DNA of 64,000 nt, taken from Colias croceus (Eukaryota; Arthropoda; Insecta; Lepidoptera; Pieridae). The notes under the pieces were generated by a model. It was not told the origin of the DNA. It did no database searches and saw only the letters and a list, made by a program, of their open reading frames with translations. The translations under genes and the position numbers were made by a program. This document shows positions 46,301 to 54,553 of the stretch, one piece after another (positions within the stretch are counted from its first letter, which is position 1; each line of letters starts with the position of its first letter). Location of the stretch: the NCBI RefSeq assembly GCF_905220415.1, contig NC_059548.1, forward strand, positions 8,620,501 through 8,684,500, read 5' to 3'.

Positions 46301-48284
46301 TTTTTATTTGAGGGCTGATTTTTCAATCCTTGGTTAAAACTTATTCATTGAATAACATATTAAACTACCATTTCAAAAATGTATTCTAATTGTCCGTATT
46401 TGACAGTTTACAGGTGACATTTTAAAATGTTCGTGTAATACTTTATTGGACGGATAAATTTTAACCAAGGATTGAAAAATCGGCGCTAAATGTCATAATT
46501 ATTTAACAGATGACGCATCTGGAGTAGACGTGGACCCGGCCAGCGTGGAGCAGATAACCAGCATGGGTTTCACCAACACACAAGCTGCTAAAGCACTCAG
46601 AGCAACCGGGGGTGATGTGGCCCGAGCACTGGACTGGATCTTCAGCAGAGCTGACCAGCTGGATGAGGAGCAGCCCGCTGCAGTGGAGAATGAACGCTCG
46701 TTGGGATGCAGGGATGGACAGGAGAGTGAGTATATACGGGTGAAAACCGAAGGGAAAAGGGGGGGATTAGTTATAGAAATAAGTGCAGAGGTGAGTAAAG
46801 CTGGCCAATGTGAGAAACATCACCAGCATATGCTTCACAGCTGTCAAAGACACTACAAGCCACTGGTAGAACCTCTAGGTAGTTTATAAATGCTGGCAGT
46901 TAGGTATTTTACTGGAAATTCACTTTTTCCCAAACGTCTTTGTCTTGTAGTTGAAAGCCGTTACACTATGTAACGGATTCCCTTCTATAGATTATATTCT
47001 ACCAAAAAAATAATGCGTTAAATGAATGTAACGCATACAGTAATTAATCTCGCGGAATATATTATAATCTTTATTCTATTTCATATTTCTTATATTAATT
47101 TATCCATATTATTTGCAGAATACAAGTTGGTAGCGTTCATATCTCACATGGGCACATCGACGATGGTCGGTCACTACGTGTGCCACATCTTGCACGAGGG
47201 ACGTTGGGTTATATTCAATGATAATAAGGTACATTTTGTCAATAATAATTTTATTAAACAATCCTTTAACTCACAGATTAACGGACCAATTTGATAATGA
47301 TATTATTATTGTTGAAAAAAGATATTTGTCATGTTTATAAAAAAATGTGTGCGTGTACTAGTGTAAATACGTAAGAAGTGAAACTTCTTTATGACCTTAT
47401 TTTCCAAAAAATAATTTACTATAATGCAACTTTACAGAAATACGTCGAATCACGCGTGGTAAGGATAAAAAAAAAGATGGCGCGTAACGGAAAAAAATGT
47501 CACGCGTAACGAAAAAATGTTACACATAATTTTTTTCAAACCCCGATAAAGAAGTTTCACTTCAAAACTATGTTCATACATGAAAAATAAAAGTGCAGTG
47601 TATTATTAATTAGTTAATGTTTTCTAATAGTGAATTAAAAAAGTGAAATAAATATTGAGAGTAAAATAATATAAATATTATAAAGAAGATGAATTCAGAG
47701 AATACATGTTTGCTCAGTTGCACAAAACAAGATCATTTTCTTCAAAATAGTTAATAATTTTCGTTTTTGTATAAATTACTGTACTTTATAGTTTATCTGC
47801 ACTAATCTATATATATAAAAATCAATGCCACTTTTCGTTGTAATTCCATAACTCGAGAACGGCTGAACCGATTTCGATAATTCTTTTTTTATTATATTCC
47901 TTGAAGTACGAGGATGGTTCTTATGTAGAGAAAACGTTAATATGTACCACGGGCGAAGCCGGGGCGGACCGCTAGTAATATTATAAAGAGGAAAACTTTG
48001 TTAGTTTGTTTGATTTGGCTCATAAACTACTGGACCGATTTTAAAAATTCTTTCACCATTCGAAAGCTACTATAAACTATATATATATACTATAATCCAC
48101 GAGTATTATAGGCTATATTTAATTATGAAAAAAAACGTAAACATGTAAGTACCACGGGCGAAGCCGGGGCGGACAGCTAGTTCATAATATGTTTAATATT
48201 AATATATTCATATACTTGCAGGTCGCGCTCTCAGAGAATCCCCCCAAGGACCTCGGCTACTTGTACCTGTACGAGAGACTGTGA
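31358..48284 (+). CDS. Usp5: Ubiquitin-specific protease 5 (isopeptidase T)
   Basis: Cleaves unanchored polyubiquitin chains from the free-glycine end, recycling ubiquitin in cytosol and nucleus. Seventeen coding exons: 31358-31462, 34103-34228, 34502-34687, 34840-34946, 36544-36709, 37127-37294, 37577-37738, 39376-39479, 39845-40028, 42654-42865, 43583-43705, 44178-44292, 44666-44779, 45405-45555, 46510-46725, 47119-47228 and 48222-48284. All have GT/AG borders in consistent phase, giving about 800 residues (vertebrate proteins about 850). Domain order: variant N-terminal zinc finger; ZnF-UBP ([22 protein letters not shown], exons 5-6), which reads the ubiquitin C-terminus; Cys box [16 protein letters not shown] with the nucleophile near residue 333; UBA1 ([16 protein letters not shown], exon 14); UBA2 ([20 protein letters not shown], exon 15); and His box [11 protein letters not shown] with FNDNK supplying His and Asp. 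All catalytic residues are present. Introns are heavily populated by transposons; intron 1 hosts another gene and intron 10 holds decayed exon 10 copies. Confidence 0.97.
32070..32282 (-). mobile_element. Helitron-like element (CTAG family 1) in Usp5 intron 1
   Basis: Begins CTAGCTTTCCACCCGCGG and ends TATTAGTAGGA (reverse of TCCTACTAATA). Close to the copies at 22788 and 25602 but inverted. It lies about 110 bases beyond the stop of the nested receptor-like gene. Confidence 0.85.
32394..33584 (-). CDS. Orphan multi-pass membrane protein, GPCR-like, nested in Usp5 intron 1
   Basis: A single 396-codon exon. Hydrophobic segments are clear at residues about 7-27, 39-59, 86-113, 160-180, 291-316 and 336-358; a weaker one lies near 365-380. 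That gives six or seven membrane passes. Features resembling rhodopsin-type receptors are a Cys at the top of the third segment ([10 protein letters not shown]), IDNYMHY at its cytoplasmic end where DRY would lie, and a Trp/Pro-containing sixth segment ([10 protein letters not shown]). The loop between segments 4 and 5 is unusually long, about 110 residues, with at least six N-glycosylation sequons and several Cys, implying an extracellular domain. I cannot name the family. On the minus strand CAATATATAG (33640-33631) could be its TATA box, giving a leader of roughly 25 nt. Intronless, nested and antisense to Usp5, it could have arisen by retroposition or simply be an old nested gene. Confidence 0.75.
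   Translation of the reverse strand: MFETVDFYLGIFLILSGFLIGLLNLRSVLRVKNKFSHVLLSENIILICIGVAFLTRAVYSLGPNNISMEEFEERMLQTKPHDRTMTCGFSSLFLSYGPLILSLVNSFLSLVIDNYMHYQMLKDETSKDDENIVQDLRENRQSERKIKLNSVVDFLKQNSSYITIFFQWLIPIVLSLFLYPMNVQEVSMSEMRSYSDNCISLLDLTENKCSFNTSVELHKYIPSQINYTETFEQDYNDNKTVEINFVLNNVFKILSNYSNNTEFAYTQMSKTARTPKFAYNCMKACITDNKSVLLYMFILAFISIFVPITISIAILTKIHTMSVKKVGVKSYVTKEVLYNVLFWSPVMFDTFLSLILCSFSMHSTRTSLFNVIANVYQTVKNFMNTKHFKDNMVVPV
33631..33640 (-). promoter_or_regulatory. Possible TATA box of the nested receptor-like gene
   Basis: CAATATATAG on the minus strand lies about 50 bases before the ATG at 33584. Two GATA motifs lie just upstream (TGATAACAGG and TATCATAATC). Confidence 0.4.
34983..35550. 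mobile_element. Long-TIR MITE, TA target duplication, copy 1
   Basis: 568 bp starting GTTCAGGATACATCGCCC and ending in its complement, with about 170 bp of near-perfect terminal inverted repeat. TA dinucleotides flank both ends, as for Tc1/mariner insertions. No transposase. It sits in Usp5 intron 4. A second copy is at 50162-50691. Confidence 0.85.
35634..35800 (-). mobile_element. LINE 3' end with a short repeat tail
   Basis: The left edge is a (GAAAAT)n run, which on the minus strand reads as an ATTTTC tail, next to CGTTTATTTATACTTACA sequence typical of LINE 3' UTR ends. No coding part is seen. Confidence 0.4.
35930..36413 (-). mobile_element. RTE-type retrotransposon fragment (endonuclease N-terminus)
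   Basis: On the minus strand the frame reads [20 protein letters not shown], then [20 protein letters not shown] and [11 protein letters not shown]. This matches the start of an apurinic-endonuclease domain of an RTE-type LINE, including the catalytic Glu region (GLSEVRR). The following frame is lost. Reverse transcriptase is absent. It lies in Usp5 intron 4. Confidence 0.7.
36417..36472 (+). repeat. tRNA-like fragment related to the cassettes at 13676 and 15005
   Basis: Contains GACGAAAGACGCGGGTTCGAATCCGGCC in two parts, matching the T-arm half of the tRNA-like cassettes. It ends shortly before Usp5 exon 5. Confidence 0.5.
38408..38915. mobile_element. GC-rich fold-back MITE, TTA target duplication
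   Basis: 508 bp starting GGGTTCATACGCACTATGCG and ending with its exact complement, flanked by TTA on both sides (38405-38407 and 38916-38918). Inside each arm the unit GCGGGTAGCCG recurs, so the arms are themselves built of palindromes such as TAGCCGTCCGGCTGACCGC. The TWA duplication suggests PIF/Harbinger mobilisation. It lies in Usp5 intron 7. ORFs within it are artefacts. Confidence 0.85.
39034..39222 (-). mobile_element. Helitron-like element (CTAG family 2) in Usp5 intron 7
   Basis: Begins CTAGCTGCTCTGCGCGGTTT and ends TATTAGTATAGA. Reverse orientation, full-length non-autonomous copy. Confidence 0.85.
40305..40464. mobile_element. GC-rich fold-back repeat next to the mariner
   Basis: The left arm CGCGCGGCGAGAGTTTG and right arm CAAACTCTCGCCGCGCG are exact complements, with further pairing inward (TCTTTGACC / GGTCAAAG). 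It ends a few bases before the mariner at 40470. No coding content. Confidence 0.7.
40470..41766 (-). mobile_element. Mariner transposon with inactivated transposase
   Basis: 1297 bp with inverted ends CAGGGTGGCTCTGAAATACG and CGTAATTTAGAACCACCCTG, each bordered by TA. The transposase runs on the minus strand from ATG 41605 to about 40588. It has a helix-turn-helix N-terminus beginning [20 protein letters not shown], the FTDEKIF first-Asp motif, [11 protein letters not shown] second-Asp motif, and [20 protein letters not shown] third-Asp motif. Several in-frame stops and frame changes (for example two stops after SNVQ) inactivate it. It lies in Usp5 intron 9. The last motif suits the divergent rosa/DD41D or maT groups; I cannot decide which. 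Confidence 0.9.
42131..42253 (+). mobile_element. tRNA-derived SINE-like repeat
   Basis: CCAGTTGGCTCGATTGGTAG (A-box-like) and CAGGTCGTGGTTTTGTTTCT (degenerate B-box) with a CTTTCCAAG anticodon-loop-like core, followed by CACTCGGTGCAAATATTTGT. It is joined directly to a Helitron-like element. Confidence 0.6.
42254..42473 (+). mobile_element. Helitron-like element (CTAG family 1 variant) in Usp5 intron 9
   Basis: Starts TCTACACTAATATTATAAAG and ends GGCGGAAAGCTAG. The 3' half matches the other family 1 copies; the 5' half is the GAGGAAAACTTTGTTTG variant also seen at 47977. Confidence 0.8.
42936..43460 (+). pseudogene. Array of decayed Usp5 exon 10 copies in intron 10
   Basis: The 3' part of exon 10 with the first intron bases (42757-42935) is repeated about four more times with decay, marked by GTGCAGCAG/ATGCAGCAG near 42979, 43097, 43200 and 43327. 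The best copy (42936-43042) still reads [20 protein letters not shown] then REYEKRRAK before a stop. The last reads [13 protein letters not shown]. Donor-like GTGAGTAG and GTAAGTGG remain after two copies. The middle copies are shortened by internal deletion. The real exon is the first unit; the others would shift or stop the frame if spliced in. Confidence 0.88.
43463..43508. repeat. Perfect 18-bp hairpin in Usp5 intron 10
   Basis: Arms CACAACTAACAAATAAGT (43463-43480) and its exact complement (43491-43508) around a 10-base A-rich loop, placed immediately after the pseudo-exon array. Confidence 0.9.
43757..43926 (-). mobile_element. Helitron-like element (CTAG family 2), truncated
   Basis: Starts inside the element at CACGTGGCTCCACTCCTG, lacking the CTAG end, and finishes ATTAGTATAGA. 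It lies in Usp5 intron 11, soon after exon 11. Confidence 0.8.
44820..44993 (-). mobile_element. Helitron-like element (CTAG family 2) in Usp5 intron 13
   Basis: Begins CTAGTTGCTCCGCGCGGTTT and ends ATTAGTATAGA, with an internal deletion compared with 39034-39222. Confidence 0.8.
45286..45400 (-). mobile_element. Helitron-like fragment abutting Usp5 exon 14
   Basis: Begins CTAGCTGTGCCCCGCGGTTT and follows the family consensus up to AACACCGAAAGAATTTT, where similarity stops at CCAG, the splice acceptor of exon 14. The sequence that would serve as branch region and pyrimidine tract is therefore at least partly transposon-derived. Confidence 0.8.
45745..45825 (-). pseudogene. THAP N-terminal-like fragment in Usp5 intron 14
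   Basis: The minus strand reads [27 protein letters not shown] is the usual opening of a THAP domain. The rest of the domain is not present in frame. It may be an exon scrap of a THAP transposase or gene. Confidence 0.3.
46248..46295. repeat. 34-bp hairpin flanked by AAAAAAC direct repeats
   Basis: Arms CATGGACGAATATA (46255-46268) and complement (46275-46288) around CCAGAT. AAAAAAC lies immediately on both sides (46248-46254 and 46289-46295), like a 7-bp target duplication. Confidence 0.8.
46312..46486. mobile_element. MITE family B, copy 1
   Basis: Inverted ends GCTGATTTTTCAATCCTTGG and its complement near 46470, with about 26 bp of terminal repeat. It lies in Usp5 intron 14. The interior matches 49206-49370 in opposite orientation (ACATTTTAAAATGT, GGACAATTAGAATACATTTT). 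Confidence 0.8.
47347..47575. mobile_element. MITE family C, copy 1
   Basis: GTGTGCGTGTACTAGTGTA then AAGAAGTGAAACTTCTTT at the left and AAAGAAGTTTCACTTC at the right, with GATGGCGCGTAACGG internally. It is in Usp5 intron 16 and about 85-90 percent alike to 49701-49885 by eye. Confidence 0.75.
47803..47976 (+). mobile_element. Helitron-like element (CTAG family 3)
   Basis: Starts TCTATATATATAAAAATCAA-like sequence and ends GAAGCCGGGGCGGACCGCTAG, with a CTGAACCGATTTCGATAATT core. It is joined head to tail to the next element. Confidence 0.7.
47977..48180 (+). mobile_element. Helitron-like element in tandem, before Usp5 exon 17
   Basis: Starts TAATATTATAAAGAGGAAAA and ends CCGGGGCGGACAGCTAG, about 40 bases before the exon 17 acceptor. 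Confidence 0.7.
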
Positions 48285-48620
48285 TGCCAGGAACAAGGCG
48301 CGTCGCCTGACTTCGTCCGACAACTGCAATGTCTTAGACTGCGCTAAATTCACCACATGCAGATTTCACGGGAAGAAACACGGTTTAAAACCGTTAAAAT
48401 TAGATTTAGTACACTATTTGATTGTGACATTGGAATAGGCTTAAGTTTTTTTTCGCTGATTATTTATTTATGAATAATGAGATGTGTATGAATACTATTT
48501 TTTTTAATACGCTTTTTATTATTTTTGGAATAGATTCTGCGTTGTGTAATTGTTACAAGTCGATAATTACCCAGTTCATGATAAATACTAAATAGTAAGA
48601 AAATTTCATATTATATCGTA
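48285..48620 (+). other. Probable Usp5 3' UTR
   Basis: Non-coding sequence after the TGA at 48282-48284. No clear AATAAA is seen before the fold-back element at 48625, so the mRNA end is not fixed. Confidence 0.4.
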
Positions 48621-48624
48621 CTAA

Positions 48625-49001
48625 ATGGGCGTTTTTCCATTACCCGGCCCGGCTCCGGCACGGCAACGGCATGGTCGGGGACCGGTACCGGCACCGGGAC
48701 TTCGTTTTTCCATTGCGCCGGTGTCGATGCCGGTTTACGCCCGGTGAGTGGTACAGTACTGATATGACAATTCATATAAATATGCAATACATATTCAATT
48801 TTGCCGGCCGGCACATGTGGGAAGCTTGCTACCCCGGCGACGGCGACGGCGCCGGCAGGACTCAATGCCGTGCCGGCGCCGGCGCCGGTAAGTGAAAAAG
48901 CGAGCCATACATTTTCATACATTTTTGCTTCCCCGGCAACGGCACGGCGCCGGCGCCGGTGCCTGTGCCGGTACCGGGCCGGGTAATGGAAAAACGCCCA
49001 T
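48625..49001. mobile_element. GC-rich fold-back element
   Basis: Starts ATGGGCGTTTTTCCATTACC and ends with the exact complement. The interior is built from CCGGCGCCGG-like palindromes around a short AT-rich centre. I see no certain target duplication. The ORFs here on both strands are products of the symmetric GC repeats. Confidence 0.8.
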
Positions 49002-49205
49002 TGCATTAAAAAGAATTCAGTAGTTTACCAGTGAAAAAAAGAGTCGAGCCATTTATTCGATTCAATATTAATCAATCTTTATTATTCATCATCACATGGA
49101 CTTATTATATCCATAACAAGACTTCTATTGTAAATTAAAGTCAAATAAAAATATCCTGTCTTACCACAAAAAACTTTAGACAGGGTTTAACTTTAGGGCT
49201 AAATA

Positions 49206-49370
49206 GGGCCGATTTTTCAATCCATGGTTAAAATTTATCCGTCCAATAAAGTCGTCCAAAAACAAAAACATTTTAAAATGTCATACGGACAATTAGAATA
49301 CATTTTTGAAATAGTAGTTTAATATGTTATTTGATGAATAAATTTTAACCAACAATTGAAAAATCAGCCC
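49206..49370. mobile_element. MITE family B, copy 2
   Basis: Starts GGGCCGATTTTTCAATCC and ends ATTGAAAAATCAGCCC. Same family as 46312-46486, inverted. Confidence 0.8.
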
Positions 49371-49700
49371 ATAGACAACTTAATAGTTGTCACTCTTAAT
49401 GAGTGACAGATACCTGGTGGTTTAAAGTTAGACTGTGTTTAAATTGTTTTGTGGTTGACTTACTTGACTTAAGGTCCTATGGCCCCTATGTGGGGCAGAG
49501 GGCGTCCACAGTGCGAAAGTTTGTTTTGTGGTTAATAATATAGTTTTAATCCGATATAACTCCATTAATCACGGAGCTCTCTCATCGAACTAAGTTTAAG
49601 ATATTGCTTTTATTATTAATTAAACTATTAAATTGGTCTCATTATCACAAAAGTGATATTTCACGTTAAAGCCTAAGGTATGTGTACCAAAGCTAAAAAA

Positions 49701-49885
49701 AATGTGTGCGTGTACTAGTGTACACACGTAAGAAGTGAAACTTCTTTAAGACCTTATTTTTCAAAAAAATAATTTACTAATGCAACTTACGAATCACGCG
49801 TGGTAGGGATAAAAAAAGATGGCGCGTAACGGAAAAATGTTACACTAAATTTTTTTCCAACCCCGATAAAGAAGTTTCACTTCAA
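49701..49885. mobile_element. MITE family C, copy 2
   Basis: The same blocks as 47347-47575 in the same orientation, including GTGTACACACGTAAGAAGTG and GATAAAGAAGTTTCACTTC. Short pieces of the family also appear near 45236-45260 and 27355-27412. Confidence 0.75.
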
Positions 49886-50161
49886 AATAACTAAAAATCT
49901 GAGATTCTATAGGTATGATAAGTATCATTTTATACAGAAATACTTACTCGTATAAGATGTATAACAAATAATAAAGCTCATGAAATATTATAGTTACAAT
50001 TTTAACTATAAATACTTAAGGCATGCTTTTATTCACGACTATGGTAGTGATGTGAAAGTAGAAAAAAAGTTCTTGTAACATAGATTATTATACTTTTTTT
50101 GCAGACGCAATATTTTTATTTACTTAAAAGCTGTTGTTTTAAAGAACTGTCTATTATAATA

Positions 50162-50691
50162 GTTCAGGATACATCGCCCATTTTTGCAAGTGACTACTAT
50201 CAAGCTAATTTTCCGTTTGTAGCTTTATTTTGATGAGACGCCCAATAATTTCGTGTACGAAAGTCTCGATTGTGGTAGCTAACAGAGATAACAAGGATAA
50301 AAATTTTTGATTTGATGGTTCTCAAATATTTATTACGAACTGAATTTTTTTTTTGTTCAATCTCAAGATAATTACCTAAATTATTCGAAAAAATATTTGT
50401 CCTACAAAATCTATGGTTTGTTCAAAGAGTCCCCCTTTCCAAAGTGTATCGATTACGAGGTCATCATAAATGATTACTAACAAGCTGATTTTTTTGTTTT
50501 CACTTACTTAATGTTTATATAATTCAACAGACATATTGTCCTACAAAAATTTTTATCCTTGTTATCTCTGTTAGCTACCACAATCGAGAGTTTCGTACAC
50601 GAAATTATTCGGTGTCTCATTAAAATAAAGCTACAAACGGAAAATCAGCTTGATAGTAGTCACTTGCAAAAATGGGGGATGTATCCTGAAC
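50162..50691. mobile_element. Long-TIR MITE, copy 2
   Basis: 530 bp with the same GTTCAGGATACATCGCCC ends and TA flanks as 34983-35550. It differs mainly by a loss of about 45 bp near the inner edge of the right arm. Confidence 0.85.
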
Positions 50692-50699
50692 TATAAGAA

Positions 50700-51440
50700 A
50701 TAAGTAGTAGATATGTGTGAAATTTCAGATGTTTTATGTCAAAAATGTTAGATGAATTTCTATGTGTATAAAAACAACGAATAAATTATTGTCTTAATTT
50801 TTTGTTTTATTTATCCTACACTCCACTAAAAGTGTGTACTTCCCAGATAAAAACATGCAAATAAACTATTAATATGGATTAATTCAGACAAGATTGTTAA
50901 CATCAGATTTGATCAGCCATTTCTGTGAAACAAATAGTAACGAACCATCACTACAAAAAATCCATATTTGGGATATGCATCCCTTGAGATTCGAGATTTG
51001 ACTATAAAATACATATGTATATTGAATAACATGCATTATGTTATAGTCAAATCTGTTTGCGGAAGGACTGGTTTATCTTATCTGATAGTTTTGTACTATC
51101 AATCAATGAAAGCTAGTGTAATTAGTTATAGGTTACTATCAAAATTTGTTGTTGTAGTAGTAGATTATAGGCTATACCGCTATAGCTTATGTGATTCTGC
51201 TAGATAAGCTACATAACTTGCAAGTATGTACCATAAAAATTTGCTCAGTTTTTGGGTAAAAACATTACAAACATACACTCCAAACTTTCATTTTTATAAT
51301 ATAAAGTAGTTATTTTACTTGTACTTTTATAATATCTACAAATAAATAGTCAGGAGAAGTAATGATTGGGCTAAAAATTAGTATTGAAGTAAAACAAACA
51401 TATTATAATTTAACTAATTTATTATCTAAATCTGAATTAT
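50700..51440. other. AT-rich intergenic DNA
   Basis: No coding ORF or clear repeat. It lies between the Usp5-side repeats and the 3' end of mRpS18A. Confidence 0.5.
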
Positions 51441-51453
51441 TATAAATCTATAT

Positions 51454-52177
51454 TTATCGCTTAAATTTATCCTTTTGATCTGGTATTCTCTTCATAAAGA
51501 TAGTTGACTCATCAAAGTAAGTGTTGAACTTTTTGAATCCATATCTTTTCTTTGGATCCTTCTTACAAAATGATGGAGTTAGGTTAATCATAAGACCTGA
51601 AAATATATTATTAAATTAAAATAGATAAGAAAACATTATTAGTATCATCAATACACTAGAATGAATCTTCAGAGGGATTATTACTAATTATACAAACACT
51701 ATTGAATACTAACCAGCTTTTTGTGCCATTGTTACCATTTTGCCAACTTTAAACTGTTGTCTCCTACATAGACCAGTGATACGACGTGGTAGCATGCAGC
51801 CGTCTGATCGAACGAATTGACTCAATATCAAGACATCGGTATGCTTAACATCCAGCCCCAATTTACACATGTAACATAGCGGTTTCTCGGCTTCAGGTAA
51901 AGCCAAGCCGGGTACATTCTCCGCCTTTACCAACACTTCTGAACGCGGCGATGGGATTGTTACACCTTCGACTACTAATTTATTTCCCTCTTTATATTCT
52001 CTCACTGAAAATGTATAGATAAATTTAAGGTTATGTTATGATCATTGTATATGAAATTTCTCAATGATACTTACATTCCTTTATATTTAATTGTTGGGTT
52101 AGGGACAATGCCCGTACAGAAGTTGATGTTATCGCATTTTTAATTAAAGAAAATGTAGTTTTTGCAAGTAAGGCCAT
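51454..52177 (-). CDS. mRpS18A: Mitochondrial ribosomal protein S18A (bS18m family)
   Basis: Three exons, 52177-52075, 52004-51714 and 51596-51454, with GT/AG borders in phase, encode 178 residues. The first exon (MALLAKTTFSLIKNAITSTS) is rich in Ser, Thr and Lys and lacks acidic residues, as expected for a mitochondrial targeting peptide. The core contains CYMCKLGLDVKHTDVLILSQ, then FVRSDGCMLPRRITGLCRRQ and the MAQKAGLM tail. This is the S18 fold, with the LPRRITGLC signature and the paired Cys (C-x2-C) that marks S18A. S18A-type proteins sit on the mitochondrial large subunit (mL66) in animals. No breaks. It is transcribed away from the LINE-bearing duplicated region. Confidence 0.93.
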
Positions 52178-52671
52178 TTTCAGAAAATTCTACTCATAAT
52201 AATTATTTTCGTACATTGACATTATTGAATGACAGTTTGTCAAATGTCAAGTTTGATAAATTGTCAGTCACAACTCACTGACGTCTGACAGTGAGAACAT
52301 ACAGTGTTGTCATAAATTTTTATCATTGTCCACTTTTTTGTGTTTTTTACATAGCCTTTTTCGAAAAAAATTGTCCGTTTCACATTACAGTAAGAACAGA
52401 ACTAGTAAGTTTGTTTTTACTGTTCTGTGTTATGAACTGTGAAATACCGTGCTCCCACCTTTTGTGATATCGGGCAGATGCATTGTTTTCACATCTTCAT
52501 TGATCAATTTTCTTTACGGACAAGTTGTGTTATTAAGCATTTTATTATGAATATACGTGCAGTGGCCAAAAAAAATAATCGATACGTTCAATGTAAGGTT
52601 TTTCGGTTTTTCGTTCATTGAAAATGGAATCAAGAAATCTTTGAATAACTCGTTTTTTGTATTTTTATAAA

Positions 52672-53513
52672 CGTAGATTTTCTCATTTCATGACATGATC
52701 AATCATTTCACGAAATGGTCGCATTTCATGAAATGGCCAACATGGTTTGATCGTTAAATCATCAACGTTTCACGATATGGTCATCCACATTTGGCCAGAT
52801 CGTATAAAATATATTAAGTCCGTAAAACTTTAAAAAATTCTGAATATTTTTAGAACTTGTTTATTGTCATTTCATGTTAGTGTCACGGCAGTGGCCGGCG
52901 AATAGTTTTTGCAATAGAAAACATTTAGGTTAGGTTAGGTTAGACTTTAATAAAGAACGCACGAGCCGAGCGAGCAAAGCGAGCGTGCCACGGTAGCGGC
53001 CGGAGAGTGCCAGAAGCGAATCGCTTTTTAAAAAAAGGAACAATAATTATAATAACATAGGTTACATAAATATAATTATGTAAAGGATTTTAGACGCATT
53101 TTTTCCTCAATATAAGATATCCATAGTATTCGCATTTTCCATAGTACTCGAATCTCTTCGTCGTAAATTATTTGCTATGACTTTCTTCATATTGTAATAA
53201 AACGAACTATGAAGTTTCTGCGATAACTGCGAATAATTAAATTTTCGCCGGCGGCCGCCATCTTATCACATAAACACAGCGCTTGCAGCGCCTCTACCAA
53301 TAATTAATGTAACTATTTTACGATATGATCAAATAATTTTGATCATTTCATGAAAAAACCGCGCGTTTAGTTGGCCATATCGAGAAACGATTTTTTATCA
53401 TTGATCTGCTCAAACCACGTCATGATGTGGCCAATAGACATTCGACCATTTCATGAAATGCGACCATTTCACGAAATGATCGATCATATTATCATGAAAT
53501 GAGCAAATCTACG
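52672..53513. mobile_element. Fold-back element with subterminal ATTTCATGAAATGG-type palindromes
   Basis: Ends CGTAGATTTTCTCATTTCATGA and TCATGAAATGAGCAAATCTACG (each given here in two joined parts of the arm) are inverted. Each arm carries several short palindromes of the form CATTTCATGAAATG or CATTTCACGAAATG. The interior has a CGAGCGAGCAAAGCGAGCG stretch and TTAGG repeats. No transposase ORF. About 500 bases upstream of mRpS18A. Confidence 0.7.
52925..52943 (+). repeat. Interstitial TTAGG repeat
   Basis: Nearly four units of TTAGG, the insect telomere motif, embedded in the fold-back element. Too short to indicate a telomere. Confidence 0.8.
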
Positions 53514-53726
53514 ATATGGCCACGACATCTACATACCTCTTACATACCTAGTATAAAACAATGTCGCTTTCTCTGTCCCTATGCCCTATGTTAGGCTATG
53601 TATTATCTTTAAAACTAAGCAACGGTAATTGATGCGGGTTTTTTTTAAAGATAAAGTTATTGTCGAGGGAAGTTTTTAAACAAAGCGAGGGCGAGTCGCT
53701 AGAAGATTTATAAAATACTGGGTAGG

Positions 53727-53856
53727 CTCCGCGGTTTTATCCACAGTGCTCGTGTTGGTCTCAGCGAGATGATTTTTAAAATCGGACCAGCAGTTTCCGA
53801 GATTAGCGCGATCAAACAAACAAACTTTTTAGCTTTATAATATTACTATAGATAAT
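53727..53856 (-). mobile_element. Helitron-like element (CTAG family 2), truncated
   Basis: Contains GGCTCCGCGGTTTTATCC, ATCGGACCAGCAGTTTCCGA and the AATATTACTATAGA end; internally deleted. Confidence 0.7.
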
Positions 53857-53937
53857 TTTTTTTTTGATAAGACTAAGTTTTCAATTTCCCTTTTTTTGTT
53901 TGTTTTAGCGATGTTTTTAATCTATTTATCACTAATG

Positions 53938-54118
53938 GTCCGCCCCGGCTTCGCCCGTGGTACATATTTCGCAATAAAAGGCAGCCTATGTCTCGGGTAT
54001 CAAAATATCTCCATACCAAATTTCATGCAAATTGGTTCAGTAAGTAGTTTAGGCATGATTGAGTAACAGACAGACAGACAGAGTTACTTTCGCATTATTT
54101 TATAATATTAGTATGGAT
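53938..54118 (-). mobile_element. Helitron-like element (CTAG family 1)
   Basis: Reverse copy from GGTCCGCCCCGGCTTCGCCC to TTAGTATGGA. It ends where the segmental duplication begins. Confidence 0.75.
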
Positions 54119-54553
54119 TAAACATATTGGTATTCTGTCAATATTATGTGTTGCTTGAATAAGTTGTTTTCGTGAGTTGAGTGAGTATAATAAAAATAGT
54201 TAAATGAAAGAAAAATCATTTAATGATGGAGATGCATTTATTAAACAACAAATACACAATCATGTCGACTTAATTTGAGTAGGCAATTAGAAATAAAACA
54301 TATAAATATATTAAACATGATTAAAATTTAAGAATGGATAACATAATATTCAAAAATAGGAGGGTAGGCGTGAAAAAGGCAACAGTTAAAATTTTAATCT
54401 GATAAATATTCTGTTTTTAAAAATATTCAAAACCAATTTTTCAATCTAATTCTATGGAATACTGATAATTAACACCTACCAGCACTAAATCCTATAATAT
54501 TTTTTCCTCTATCTTCGCATAAATTTTCAAGTCACTTCAAACTCACTCTCACA

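Noticed and set aside
46530..46889. Extended 119-codon ORF beyond Usp5 exon 15
   Set aside because: After 46725 the frame is intron. A GTGAGT donor there joins in phase to exon 16 ([13 protein letters not shown]), matching the family.
48611..49006. 131-codon ORF and its opposite-strand partners
   Set aside because: They arise from the symmetric CCGGCG repeats of the fold-back element. No domain is seen.
52925..52943. Telomere or subtelomere signal
   Set aside because: Fewer than four TTAGG units inside a transposable element, with ordinary genes on both sides.
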